Source of the DNA: Parus major
Lineage: Eukaryota > Chordata > Aves > Passeriformes > Paridae
DNA length: 64,000 nt
Direction of reading: 5' to 3'
Assembly (NCBI RefSeq): GCF_001522545.3
Contig: NC_031776.1
Coordinates: 27,973,634 to 28,037,633, forward strand
The notes under the pieces are model-generated. The model saw only the letters and a program-made list of their open reading frames with translations. It was not told where the DNA came from and did not search any database. Shown here piece by piece: positions 8,899-22,600 of this stretch (the stretch's first letter is position 1; each line of letters begins with the position of its first letter). Both the position numbers and the translations under genes were made by a program.

Positions 8899-10698
8899 AT
8901 GGGAGCATGTTGCTCTACAACAGAGAAGCCTACCCTGCAGGTATGGACACCTTTGATAAAGAAACGTGGTCTAAAGTGTGACAGCCGGGCTCTAACTGCC
9001 CTGCTAATGTGGTGCAAAAACCAGAAACTGAATGTGACTGAAAGTGTCGCTTTAGATTTTAAAACATGGGACCAGGCTGGCAGGCTCATACTTCAAGCAG
9101 CTGCTATTGGAGACGAGGCTGCCATTGGCATTATTAAGCCTTGGAGACTCAATGGACCTGCTAAGGCAGCTACAGGAAGAGTAGAATGCAACAGCAGCAG
9201 AGGAGGCACTCACTGGGTGAGGAGAACCAGGCATTGGGAGAGCCAGCAGTGTGGACACCACTATGGGCGCACAGTGAAGCAAAACGGCCATGTGGAACTG
9301 AGCCATCATGCCGGGACACCTCTCCCATAGAGCACACTGTGGCCACTAGAGACTGCCTTGTCCCATGCCAGGAGGTACAGACAGCAGGACCCAGCCTGGC
9401 CACCCCAGAGTGGAACCTAACCATGGAATAGCTGTGCCTAGCGCTGGAGCTGATTCATGGATGGATCCCAGAAATACATCACCACAGGTCCCCAGATACC
9501 CAGCAAACATCATACCCAGAAGCAGACCACAATTGGCCTGTGGTCTCAACCACAGGGTCTGAAAGTTGGTGCCACATGCACTGCTACCAGAGCTGGAGTT
9601 ACCCATGTAACACCTACTGGCTAGGGGCACCAAAAGCCAGAGCCACCATTTTTCTGCAGACCCCCGAGACAAAGCCATCATCAGTACAACACCAACAGCC
9701 GTGCCTGATCCAGTCAGCGTTTGGCACCAAGTAAAGCTAGCAGTGATAGCAAGTGGGGATTGTGAAGCTGCAGAAGTGATTGATGTGCCATTATCGGGAA
9801 GTCAGCAACTGAATATGGCACAATTGAAGCATACCCGGTAATAAGGGGTGGTGGAAAAACACTGGATAATTATGTAGCATTTCAATGGCCAGTTCATTCA
9901 GAACTGCATCAGCTTGTAGCCAAGTACGGCCTGGGCTCACCTGCTGTCACCAATATGCTGCGGTTTATAACAGAGGAGGTTACTCCCTTTGATATTAAAC
10001 AGCTTGCCAAACTAATGTTTACAACAGTCCAATATATGGTCTTTGAGTCAGCATAGTGACGCTGTGCAGAAAAACAGGAACAAAGAAACCTAAAGGTCCC
10101 CTGAGAAGACCCACATTATGAGATTGAGTTCTCTCAGCTTTTAGGACTACCATCATTAGCTTGCCCTTGGCTCCAAGCCAGGCTAGATCCACCAGTGCTG
10201 GCACAAGAAAAGGATTTGGGGATGCAAGCATTGCTCAAGGTCATGAACATGGCAAATCCAACCCAGACCTACTCAAAGACCAGTCAGGGGCTTATCAATT
10301 ATCTACAATTCATAGAAAGACTGCAAGATGCAATGGAGAAACAATGAATAAATGTCGAGGCCAGAAACCAATTAGTTTTACAGTTGGCCAAGGACAATGC
10401 TTATGAGGACTGTTGAAGGGTCTTAGAATTGTTGCCAAATGAGAAGCCATCCTTGGATGAGATGATAAATGCTTGTGCCAAGGTTGGATCCCATGCCCAC
10501 AACGTGTCCTTGTTAGCAGACTCCGTAGCGGCAGCTGTGAAAGTGACACCCCTGTGCTAGAGATGTGGACAACCAGGCCACCTAAAAGCCAACTGTCCTC
10601 AGAAGTCTACACTACAAGGGACAATTCACAGACAAAGGAATACAACTTGTAGCCAGTGTGGAAAAAACAATCCAGTGACCAGTCAGTGCAGATCCTGA
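8899..10698 (+). pseudogene. gag: gag pseudogene (matrix, capsid, nucleocapsid remnants)
   Basis: The remains of the retroviral Gag polyprotein, which assembled the particle. ATG at 8899 opens a 143-codon frame whose first residues MGACCS fit the MGxxxS myristoylation pattern; residues 14-60 have the compact helical, Trp-containing look of a retroviral matrix. A frame shift follows, and the proline-rich region 9331-9850 is split between frames. Capsid-like sequence returns in the original frame at 9853-10053, then again at 10222-10554, including a major homology region at 10285-10332 (QG, then FIERL, then DA). Nucleocapsid has two zinc knuckles: 10555-10596 (C-x2-C-x4-H-x4-C, with a TAG in its second position) and 10648-10689 (His position replaced by Pro). 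Stops in the gag frame include 10054, 10345, 10414 and 10558; the terminal TGA is 10696-10698. It is clearly non-functional. Confidence 0.88.
10662..10668 (+). other. Fossil -1 ribosomal frameshift heptamer (A AAA AAC)
   Basis: A AAA AAC lies exactly in the gag reading frame (codons AAA 10663-10665 and AAC 10666-10668), inside the second zinc knuckle and 28 bases before the gag stop. The dUTPase remnant downstream is in the -1 frame relative to gag. This is the same heptamer used at the MMTV gag-pro junction. The -1 frame now has stops soon after, so the site is a relic. Confidence 0.65.
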
Positions 10699-10919
10699 AT
10701 TCATTCTGACACAGTTTCCTTTAAGGACCAGGGAAACAGAAGACCCAGTGTGAAGGGGAGACATGTGATGATACAAACATCTTCCCGCCTTCCTGTCTGA
10801 GCCTATGTGACCAGCTCACGGGAGGACCAGAGACACAGCCAGAATGGATGTTTCCACATCCATCTTAACAACCATAAGCACTTTAAAGGTACACAGGGTC
10901 CCTCTCAAGGCCCACAGGC

Positions 10920-11195
10920 CCATCTGGAGAGGACTGAGTGCACTGTTTATCCAGTGCTAGTCTACAAGGTATTTTTGTGCAGCCTGGCATTATTGATATA
11001 GGTTTCACTGGGAAGATACACGCTTTGTTTTCAGCCCCTACTCCACCTGTGACAATCCCTGCAAAAACACAAATTGCCCAACTCATCCCTTTTAAGTCTC
11101 TTGTCCCCAAAACAGAGCCTATAGAGCGAGAAGACCGAGGCTTCATATCCAACACAGTGGATACCAGGTGTGCCCTACATCATGGGCAGGACTAG
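10920..11195 (+). pseudogene. Retroviral dUTPase (N-terminal part of pro) remnant
   Basis: In betaretroviruses and related class II elements, a dUTPase domain is fused upstream of the protease and hydrolyses dUTP. Here the frame carries the order expected for that domain: GIFVQPGIID, a FTGKI stretch (the conserved region around the sugar-binding loop), TPPVTIPA, then AQLIPFKSLVPKTEP. The C-terminal P-loop-like motif, normally RGxGGFGSTG, is degraded to REDRGFISNT. The upstream third of the domain is not clear, and the protease that should follow is missing: the frame ends at TAG near 11195. It is in frame 0 while gag is in frame +1, consistent with an original -1 frameshift. Not functional. 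Confidence 0.85.
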
Positions 11196-11215
11196 AGACA
11201 ACATCCTCATGATGA

Positions 11216-12125
11216 TCCTCCAGTGAGGAGACAAAGGACTCTGCACGATTCAATGTGAATAACACAAAAGCTGTTGTGCTTTTAAACATTGTTTATTTAC
11301 TTCTTATCTTGGTCTACACAGTCACACACTGTTTAATTGGTAGCTCCACTTTGTCCGCACATCTCTTGATTGGTAGCTCTACTTTGTCCATGAGGCAATC
11401 ACTCATCTCTTTCTTAATCTAATTGGTAGATGCTGTAAACGTCATTTTATTCGCTTTGACACCCCTTTGTCAAAGCAAAGGTTTTCTGCTTCTCTCTTCT
11501 TTCAACATCAGCTTTTTTATCCACAAAGATGACCTCATTCTTTAGTTCCAGAAGGATAGGCTGGTTCAGTTAGTACCTGTCCATTTTCCTGTAAATATAA
11601 TCCTACACTCCAGCAGATGTTGAGGAGCAGTGACTTAAACAACTTGCACACCTGCCACACAGAGAACTAGAATTTCTTGAGATGACAAGTCTATTTAAGG
11701 CTTTTATCTATTTATGGACATGAAGGTTTTATACATATTTAAATGTGAGGACTTGACCTGAAAATTTTGAGACAGATTGTTTTTCTTCATGATTGTTTTT
11801 CCTACAGTTCTGAGGGTTGAAATGTTTCTTGTTTTTAGACTTAAGTTGTAAATGTATAACTTTTTAATCTATTAGCCTGCAGCATGCCAATTTGATAACT
11901 TGTATTGTTAGTGGATCTGTCTGACAGCTCCAGAGAGTGAATGTTACGACTTCAAAGGTGTATGGGATCATCACCAACTGAAAAGAGGCTGGGCCTGTCA
12001 AACTGAGTTGAAGGTCTCCTTCAAGCTTTTCAAAGCTTAAAAAGATTGAGGTTTTTACACAATACTGTGTCTGTCATCTTGTCTGCAAGGGCCCTGCAGA
12101 GGATGACAGACACTGTTTTGTATTT
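11216..12125 (+). other. Unassigned stretch between dUTPase remnant and polypurine tract
   Basis: About 0.9 kb where protease, pol and env should lie. No coding similarity is recognisable on either strand. ATTGGTAG occurs three times (11336, 11369, 11422), the first two within a 21-base direct repeat differing by one base. It may be env/3' untranslated remains, a captured fragment, or another element's LTR. Confidence 0.5.
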
Positions 12126-12144
12126 AAAAACAAAAAGGGGGAAT
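12126..12144 (+). other. Retroviral polypurine tract
   Basis: AAAAACAAAAAGGGGGAAT directly before the TG of the 3' LTR, the normal place for the plus-strand primer tract. It is interrupted by a single C. Confidence 0.8.
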
Positions 12145-12461
12145 TGTGGTGGCCTAAAGCTGGCCTGGAGGCCTCACAGTTATAAACAGTCCCAACTTTA
12201 TAATTGAAATGTGATTGTTTATATAATTACCTCGCTTATGTAACTGGAGCAGTAAGGCCCGTTGGAGACAGGCCCAGGCCGTTGGGGATTCGGGCTGCTA
12301 TTGGCTGGCTGGGCCGGGTGGCGACTGGTTCAGCCAATGGGGATTGACCACACCTGCCTTCCGGTCTATATAAGGAGAAGCGGTCTCAGTAAAGTTGGCT
12401 GTTGCTGCACGACCTTTGGGTGTGTTTGTCACTGTCCTGCCTCCAACACATCACTGCCACA
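12145..12461 (+). repeat. 3' LTR of the endogenous retrovirus
   Basis: A 317-base LTR, TGTGGTGG to GCCACA, aligning end to end with the 5' LTR. It has TATATAA at 12367-12373 and AGTAAA at 12388-12393 where the 5' copy has AATAAA. Two small insertions (3 and 7 bases) sit just around the poly(A) signal. It lies about 0.5 kb before KALRN exon f. Confidence 0.95.
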
Positions 12462-12467
12462 ATGGAG

Positions 12468-12956
12468 TAGTAGACCATGAATTTGGATTTAAATTCTGTT
12501 TCTTTTTGAAACAGAGTATTAATGACTCAAAATCACTTCCTGGGCTGATATGTGGTTTATTGATGACCTTTCTACACAGATTTGAAGATCCACCAGGTAT
12601 AGATTCAGAGAAACTTGGTGCATTTTATGAGGCGTGATTTTAAAATCTTGTCTTCTGCTCCAAGGTTCACCAAAAATAAGCCCTTTCATGCGGGAAGGAG
12701 CCATGTATAACTACCAACATATTTTATGTCTTTGTGTCTGTGGGGTTTCAAAAACTTGACTTTCTATCTTCTTCAGCTTCATAAGTGTCCTTTTAGAAAT
12801 GTCATTCCATGTTTTAGTGAAAAAGTTTGAAGTATCTCATTCTGTACAGACCCTCTTTAATGATATATAAAAATAGTGAGCTTCTTTTGACTGCTGTGTG
12901 TGTTAAAAGCAATGGAAATAATGATGAAACATAACCAAGGACCATATTTTGGGCAG
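12468..12956 (+). other. KALRN: KALRN intron, part right of the provirus
   Basis: Host intron sequence from the target duplication to exon f. The acceptor region lacks a pyrimidine tract: the 25 bases before the splice point are mostly purine and A-rich, ending in TTTTGGGCAG. Confidence 0.75.
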
Positions 12957-13139
12957 CAAACAAAGGAGAAAGTGAAGCTCCTCATCCAGCTGGCTGACAG
13001 CTTTGTAGAGAAAGGACACATACACGCCACTGAAATTAGGAAGTGGGTCACCACCGTTGACAAGCGCTACCGGGACTTCTCTCTCAGGATGGGGAAATAC
13101 CGCTACTCCCTGGAAAAAGCCCTTGGAATCAACCCAGAG
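12957..13139 (+). CDS. KALRN: KALRN exon f: last spectrin repeat (61 codons)
   Basis: Local residues 233-293. It begins QTKEKVKLLIQLADSF and contains VEKGHIHATEIRKW and VDKRYRDFSLRMGKYRYS, ending ALGINPE. The VEKGHIHATEIRKW version is kalirin's and differs from TRIO's. It completes the final spectrin repeat just before the GEF1 module. Phase 0 at both ends, 183 bases. The donor is GAG|GTACTA. Translation read from an internal AUG upstream (12900) runs into the exon without a stop, but the intron part shows no conservation, so the splice acceptor at 12955-12956 is preferred. Confidence 0.95.
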
Positions 13140-14195
13140 GTACTATAAGACCCTGTCCTGTTGGGGTTTTGTGCCAGAGTCACAGAGGAAGGTGAAGCCT
13201 CTGGTATGAATGCTGTTGGTTTCCATGTGGCCATTAGAAACAATGAAAACTCAGCCAGCCCACCTGGCCATGCTCAGAACTGCTTCTGGAGAAAAAGAGT
13301 TAAAGGCTTTTTCTGTGGTGGGTCAGTGATGTGAGGAAAGGCAGATGAAGACCAGAAAGATTTTCTAAACAAGTGTTTGCACCATTTTTCAGGAGGGAGG
13401 GTTCATTATTCAGGGGAATAATGAATTATTCAGTTAATTAATTGAATAAAAGTCTGTGTTAATCTTGGTGTAGACTATAAATCTTCCCACACCATTATTT
13501 TTGTGTCAAACTCTTAAGTTTTCATTGTCTCATCCTTTAACATAAACAACTGATCCCCAACCTCATCTCTGAACTCTTTCAGGGGAAATAGAGCATCATA
13601 AGAAGCAAAAATTTGGATCTCCTGCTATTCTCTGGCCATACTATTAAGGAAGAGTGCCAGAAGCAGAAACACTTAAAAACCTTTCAGTCAACAGCTCTCT
13701 GGAATTAAGTATCAAGATTAAGGAATAAATTTCCTCACACCCTCATAATGCTTTAACTGCACTGTTCCTTGTAGGGCCTCTGGTTTACACAGAGTTCTGA
13801 CCACAGTCTGGAAAGGTATTCCATGGTAAATGGCCACTCAAAATTGTCTCTGCATGGTGCTCTACTTTATCAGACTGTTTTTTATCAAGTCCCGTAATAG
13901 ACAACTATTTTAGATATGAAAGAGTAAGGTAATTTAGACATTTTTATCAGTATTGATTCTTAGCTAGGAGAAACAGTGAATATTGCAATGAATATAATTT
14001 CTGGTTTTTTAAGACTTCTCTCTCAGCTTTTTATCTCTTCTCACAGTACTTCTACTTCTCTCCAAATTTCCTTTTTGATATTATCTTACATTTGTCCCTT
14101 CTTACCTCTTTGATCTCATGAACATGCTGCACTTTGCACGACAGTAAGATCGCAATGAAGTTCAACTCTGTACCTTTTTTGCTTTTGTTCCCTAG
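13140..14195 (+). other. KALRN: KALRN intron
   Basis: A 1.06-kb AT-rich intron with nothing recognisable. The acceptor CCCTAG follows a good T-rich tract (about 14173-14190). Confidence 0.78.
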
Positions 14196-14314
14196 GATAA
14201 CAAAGACCTAGAACTAGATATCATTCCAGCAAGTCTTTCAGACCGGGAGGTAAAGCTGAGAGATGCAAATCATGAAGTCAATGAAGAAAAAAGGAAGTCA
14301 GCCAGAAAGAAAGA
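14196..14314 (+). CDS. KALRN: KALRN exon g: linker into the DH domain (39 codons + 2 bases)
   Basis: Local residues 294-332 plus two bases. It starts DNKDLELDIIPASLSDREVK and continues LRDANHEVNEEKRKSARKK, a charged connector between the spectrin array and GEF1. The basic KRKSARKK end just precedes the first DH helix. It leaves in phase 2 at the good donor GTATGT; the missing base comes from the next exon and makes a glutamate codon. TRIO has a longer, different start of this segment, supporting kalirin. Confidence 0.95.
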
Positions 14315-17910
<3,596 letters not shown>

Positions 17911-17980
17911 CATTTTCCTAAAGGAGCTGGAGAAATATGAACAACTGCCCGAGGATGTGGGCCACTGCTTTGTCACCTGG
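17911..17980 (+). CDS. KALRN: KALRN exon j: GEF1 DH domain
   Basis: Local residues 392-415, [20 protein letters not shown] followed by VTW. This part of the DH helical bundle is identical in kalirin and TRIO as I remember them. Only 70 bases; it enters in phase 2 and exits in phase 0, so skipping it would break the frame and abolish GEF1. The donor is TGG|GTAATG. Confidence 0.96.
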
Positions 17981-19567
17981 GTAATGAGGCTGCTGTTTCT
18001 CTTTATTTATTCAAATTAATTCCTCTAACACAAATGGGAACAAGCTGGGAAAATGTGCAAGGGTCATGTCCCCGGTGATTAATGGGATTAGGAGCTAGTC
18101 TGGAACTACAGCTGCTGTGTCCTTCACCTGCCCCAGGGTGAAAGTTTCCACCTTCTCCTCAGCAACTGTATGAAGGCTTTCCAGAGCCTCTCTCCTTTTC
18201 CTGACTGACCACTACAGCTTTTATTTACCTCTGCTGATTTTTGTTTAGCAGAACTTCATCAAACCAAACCTGTTTTTAGGGGTGACAGCCATGAGAACTC
18301 CACAAAGGCATGAAGAATATATTTTATCAACTTTTTTTTCCTCCAGAAATTAGTGTCAAATTTCTGAGCCACTGTGCTCTCTCATTCCATTATGCAATGC
18401 CAGGATAATTTCCAACAGGACTTTGAAATCCTGATGCAGAGTCTTAGTGAGCGTAGGAGTCTCTGGGAATTGGCTACAGTAATTTGTCTGTATGAAAGCT
18501 GTTCTCTTTTCAAAATATTTACCAGTCAAATCAGCCATCTTTGTGTTTTGTCTGATTTCTTTATTCGTGTATCAAAGCTAGGAATTAGTATTTTAAGGGT
18601 AAAGATGGTACCATTTTACCAAAAAATGACCTTGTTTAGATGACTTCAGATGGGCATTTAATTTAAAAACATGTCACAAGTCTTGATGAAATGGATTCAG
18701 AAACATCATTTACAAAGAACAGCTTACCTGCTTAGGAAAGATGAATGCATTTATGTATCATTCTCTGCAAAATCCTCATGGTACTTTAAGATACTTCTGC
18801 ATCATCTCATCAAAGATTCATGTCCAGAGCTCTGTGTTTGGTAACAGATATACATCCAAAGCTGCCTGCACAATTGCAGGATCCTGTTGTTTAGATATCT
18901 GGAATACAAAAATGCAACAGTGGTAAAAGGAAAACATCCTCTTCTTTTATTTCCCTCCCTCTTCTTGAGACCAGAGTACATTAATAAGAGGTGGGAGTGC
19001 ACAGATGTTTTTAATTTCTGCTTAAAAGTAAACAAATTAGGAAATAAAAAGCAAAACACTCCTAGCACAACATAATATTTGAGCCATTGAAGTTTGAACC
19101 AAAGTAAGAAAGGCAAGTCTAGGCCAAGTGTCACAAATTTCAAGTGAAAAATGTTGGCTTGTGCCAGTTTAAACTAGGTGAGCCACTTGGCAGTTTGTAA
19201 CTGGCTTTATCTTCAAGTAGGTGATAGAGTCAACACTTCATGACTGAGTTTTGAGACCTCCAAACTCTTGTGTAACATTCTTAGAGCTCTTAGAAATTAT
19301 TTTACAATTGGATTAAAGTTTTAGGCCTTCCCTTTGTGATATTTGTTAAAGAAAGCCTCCCTCAGAAGTGCTCAAGTAAGGTATGAACCTTAAAGTCTTC
19401 TGCTCTTAATTTCCGCTCTTGTGCTGCTTGGTGGCAGGGTGGGGCTGGTGGTGGTGGGTGTGTGGGAGTTGTCACCTGTATTTATCCTGGTGTGCCTTAA
19501 TAAAAACCTGTGGGAAATAGCAGAGAAATAGCTTATCTTGCTTTTCCCTTGATGTTTGTTTTCACAG
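17981..19567 (+). other. KALRN: KALRN intron
   Basis: A 1.6-kb AT-rich intron. I see nothing beyond splice sites; the T/G-rich stretch near 19434-19470 is simple sequence. The acceptor is GTTTTCACAG. Confidence 0.78.
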
Positions 19568-19657
19568 GCAGATAAATTTCAGATGTATGTCACCTACTGC
19601 AAAAACAAGCCTGATTCCAGCCAGCTCATCCTGGAACATGCAGGGACTTTCTTTGAT
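19568..19657 (+). CDS. KALRN: KALRN exon k: GEF1 DH domain (30 codons)
   Basis: Local residues 416-445, beginning [20 protein letters not shown] and ending [10 protein letters not shown]. Part of the DH bundle; the YVTYCKNKP motif is strongly conserved in the kalirin/TRIO family. GTFFD is kalirin's version. Phase 0 at both ends; the donor GTAAGC is good. An in-frame read-through into the intron would extend the protein by dozens of codons, but with no conserved content. Confidence 0.96.
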
Positions 19658-22600
19658 GTAAGCAGCCATTGCTGTTTTCCTTCCACACCTGGTGCAGCTG
19701 AAACACCTCTTTTTTTACACTCAAGCTATGGGTTCCTTTCTGTGCCTTGGCATTTGGGTTTTTCATTCCACTGCAAATATCACATGCTGTGAGAACTGAT
19801 AGGCTGTGGTGTGGTGTGTGGTGAGGTGTGGAGACACACATTCTAATGGGAACCTTTGGGCATTTTGCAGATTCAGTCCTTTCCAAAGATCTGGTTCAGA
19901 TGTAATCTCTGTTTCTGGGTTAGTGAAAAAATGAAAATCTCATATTCTGTTATATATTATGACCTGAAATTCCTAAAACTAAAGCAAGTTCCTATCCTCC
20001 TGTTCTACCCAGCCTATTCCATATTTACTTCATTGTGCTAATAAGGAACTCCATTGACTCCAATTAACTATTTCCCATACAAGTGCTACAGCCAGTGATA
20101 AATGCTTTTAGGCTCCAATTCCAATTTTGTAGGCTGGGAAAAGTCTTTCAAGTTTTTGAGTACCTTTAAACCAAGCTCTCTTCCTCTTACTTAACCTCAT
20201 CCATTTTGCCATGCTTGTCTGCTACCTTGTAGCTTTAATTAGTTGACTTTCTGAAAAAAAAAAAAAAAAAAAAGATGCTAAGGCCTCTCCTCTAAAGCAT
20301 TTGAAAGTGTTTGCAAATGTAACAGATCAGCAGATCCAAGCTGTGATGGAGTTGGCAGCTGACATAAATCAGCTCCTCTGGAATCTGTATGTGCCAGTGG
20401 TTACAGCATTTCAGTCTCACTCAACAATGAGAGGTCTCTCGGAGCCACAGGAAAAGTGATGAGCACCTTTTTCTTTTGCCTCCTTACCGAATGCTCTGAA
20501 AGTCGAACGTGACTGGGATGTGTTTTCCAGGAGATGGCGCTTGAGCCTGTTGAATGGTTTGTGCTGGTCGGCGGCAGTGCAGGGTCGGAGCTGCCTTGGG
20601 TTGTCTGTCCATCTGTGCTGTTTGCACAGCTTGAAAGCTTTTCCACTCCAGCTCTCTGCATAGGCTGGAAAGCTGCCTGATATTTCTTAGTAGTGAATAT
20701 TCGTGTGTCAGCATCTGCTGTTTTGCCAGGGGGAGGCGTTTGCCTCTCATGGGTGCAGGGCCATCACCCAGTGATGTCTGTGCAAAAAGAGAAAGCTGAC
20801 TGTCCCCCCAAAAACTCCTCAAGGTTTTCCTCCACAGTGTGACTGACTAAAGTAATGCAAAGTACCTGTAGAGCCTTCTTATCTTGATCTGGAGTGGCAG
20901 TGGCTCAGGGGCAGGACAGCCTGGCACAAGGATACAGAGAAAATAGTTGGTTCTTTTTTTTTTCCAAGCAGAAACTGGAATTTCCCAAAACCCTGATGAT
21001 GAGAGTGAATTATCTAGAATAACACCACTTAGTAAGAAGTCTGCTTGAAAATCACAAGTGTTCCTCAAATTTCAGAAGCTTTCATAGAAAACCACCTTTG
21101 AGATTAAAACAAGCAGTCCCAGTAATGTTTGAACCCTTTAAGCCCATGGAAAACTCGCAGCTACGGGGCTCACTGTAAGGGTTAACTGATTATGAGAAGG
21201 AGCAAAGATAGGTGACATATCTCATTTGAAACCGTGAAAAGAATTACGAGCTGGGATGTTCTCAGGATGTAAGTGAAGCCATGTATGTAGAGAAAAGCAA
21301 TTTATTTTATTGAACCAGTTGAGACAGGTGGAAAACAATGCACAAACTCTCAACTGTGAAACACACCTAGTTTATCCTACAACATTAGTCTAATAAAGCA
21401 TAAAGATTACCATCTTCTCTCCCTTCAGATGGTGGTTTGTTTATAAAATCCAGAAGTTTTTGGTATGGTTATATTAGCTGGAAATTGCACAGGGGAATGA
21501 AAAGAGTGTGTTTATTCTGATTTAACTTCCATAGACTTATTAATTTCGCTCTTTCAATTTTTGTATCTCTCTTGTTCATCATTACTTAAACTGTCCTTTA
21601 TTCAGCAGTTTCAAAGATAAATGATGCCTGCCATGTTTAACAAATTTTAATATTTGTAATACCATATACTTCAGGCTATTTTTGATTACCAACATATGTT
21701 AGCTGTCAGCTTCAATTGGTAGAATCAGCATGTTATTGGGGTAATCAAGTTGATTTTAGTGCCTTTAGTTAAGCAAGCTTTGATCTTTGGGACAGAGTTT
21801 GGTTGAGACATGTACACGCTTTCTCTATTTGGAATACTTTTTTTGCTTTGAATCTTGGAAAAGATACAGTTTTGTATCCAAGAAGCCATAGGGCACTTTG
21901 GATTTGCATGACCAGCATGGAACATGATGAAGCTCAGTGACTTTGGTAGCATTGCAGAGCATGGTGTTTCTGCATGGATGAGGGTTCTTGGACAGTTTCT
22001 CTGCTGAGCCAGAATGTCCCTTAGGAAATGAGCAGAGGCACAAACAGGCTCCTACTCCAGCACTTTAGGGACCATAGGGAGGAGCTGCAGGGAGAATGGC
22101 CCTTCCCAGCGCTTACTAAATGTCACTCCACCAACCTGCTGTGTCTCTGCCCAGTCTGACCAGGGAGCATCCTGGCAGAGCAGGGAGTGCCCAAAGGAGA
22201 GCATCTTGCTGAGAGCAAGCCCTGCTGTTCAGAGAGCTGCGGGAAAGGACTGGGGTTAATTTTGTTACTTGGATCCTACAAAAACAAGTGTACTTTGCCA
22301 GTTCCAGGAAGTTCACAGACATGGCTGAAGTCTTGCTGGCTCCTGCAGTTAGGAATTGAGTCTCAGCCACGTGCTCTGCAGGCACAGTTCCTCTGTGAAG
22401 TCAGCTATGACTCAGCTTCATGCAAACTCCATTAACCCCCAAACAGGGCCCCTTTCCCTTTTCGGTCTTGTTCATGGCACCAGAGCTAGTTAAAAAAACA
22501 AACAAACAAAAAACAAAACCAACTTTTATAGTAAAAGAAACCAAATCAACAAACCAAAAATCTGTTGTGTGAGAAGTGGATGCTTTTGCATCCCAGCATT

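Larger units (their letters stand above)
8364..12467 (+). mobile_element. Endogenous retrovirus (class II, alpha/beta-retrovirus-like), internally deleted, with target duplication
   Basis: A complete LTR-to-LTR insertion in the KALRN intron, in the same direction as the gene. Its outline is: GTGGAG at 8364-8369, 5' LTR, tRNA-Trp-like primer binding site, leader, broken gag, dUTPase fragment, unassigned stretch, polypurine tract, 3' LTR, then ATGGAG at 12462-12467. The 6-base duplication with one mismatch fits class II avian retroviruses, and LTRs begin TG and end CA. The internal part is only about 3.5 kb and shows no recognisable reverse transcriptase, integrase or env. By hand alignment the LTRs differ by about 17 substitutions and two indels of 3 and 7 bases (around 5.5 percent), so it is an old, fixed-looking copy and not a recent insertion. 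It cannot make infectious particles: gag has multiple stops and pol and env are absent. Confidence 0.93.
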
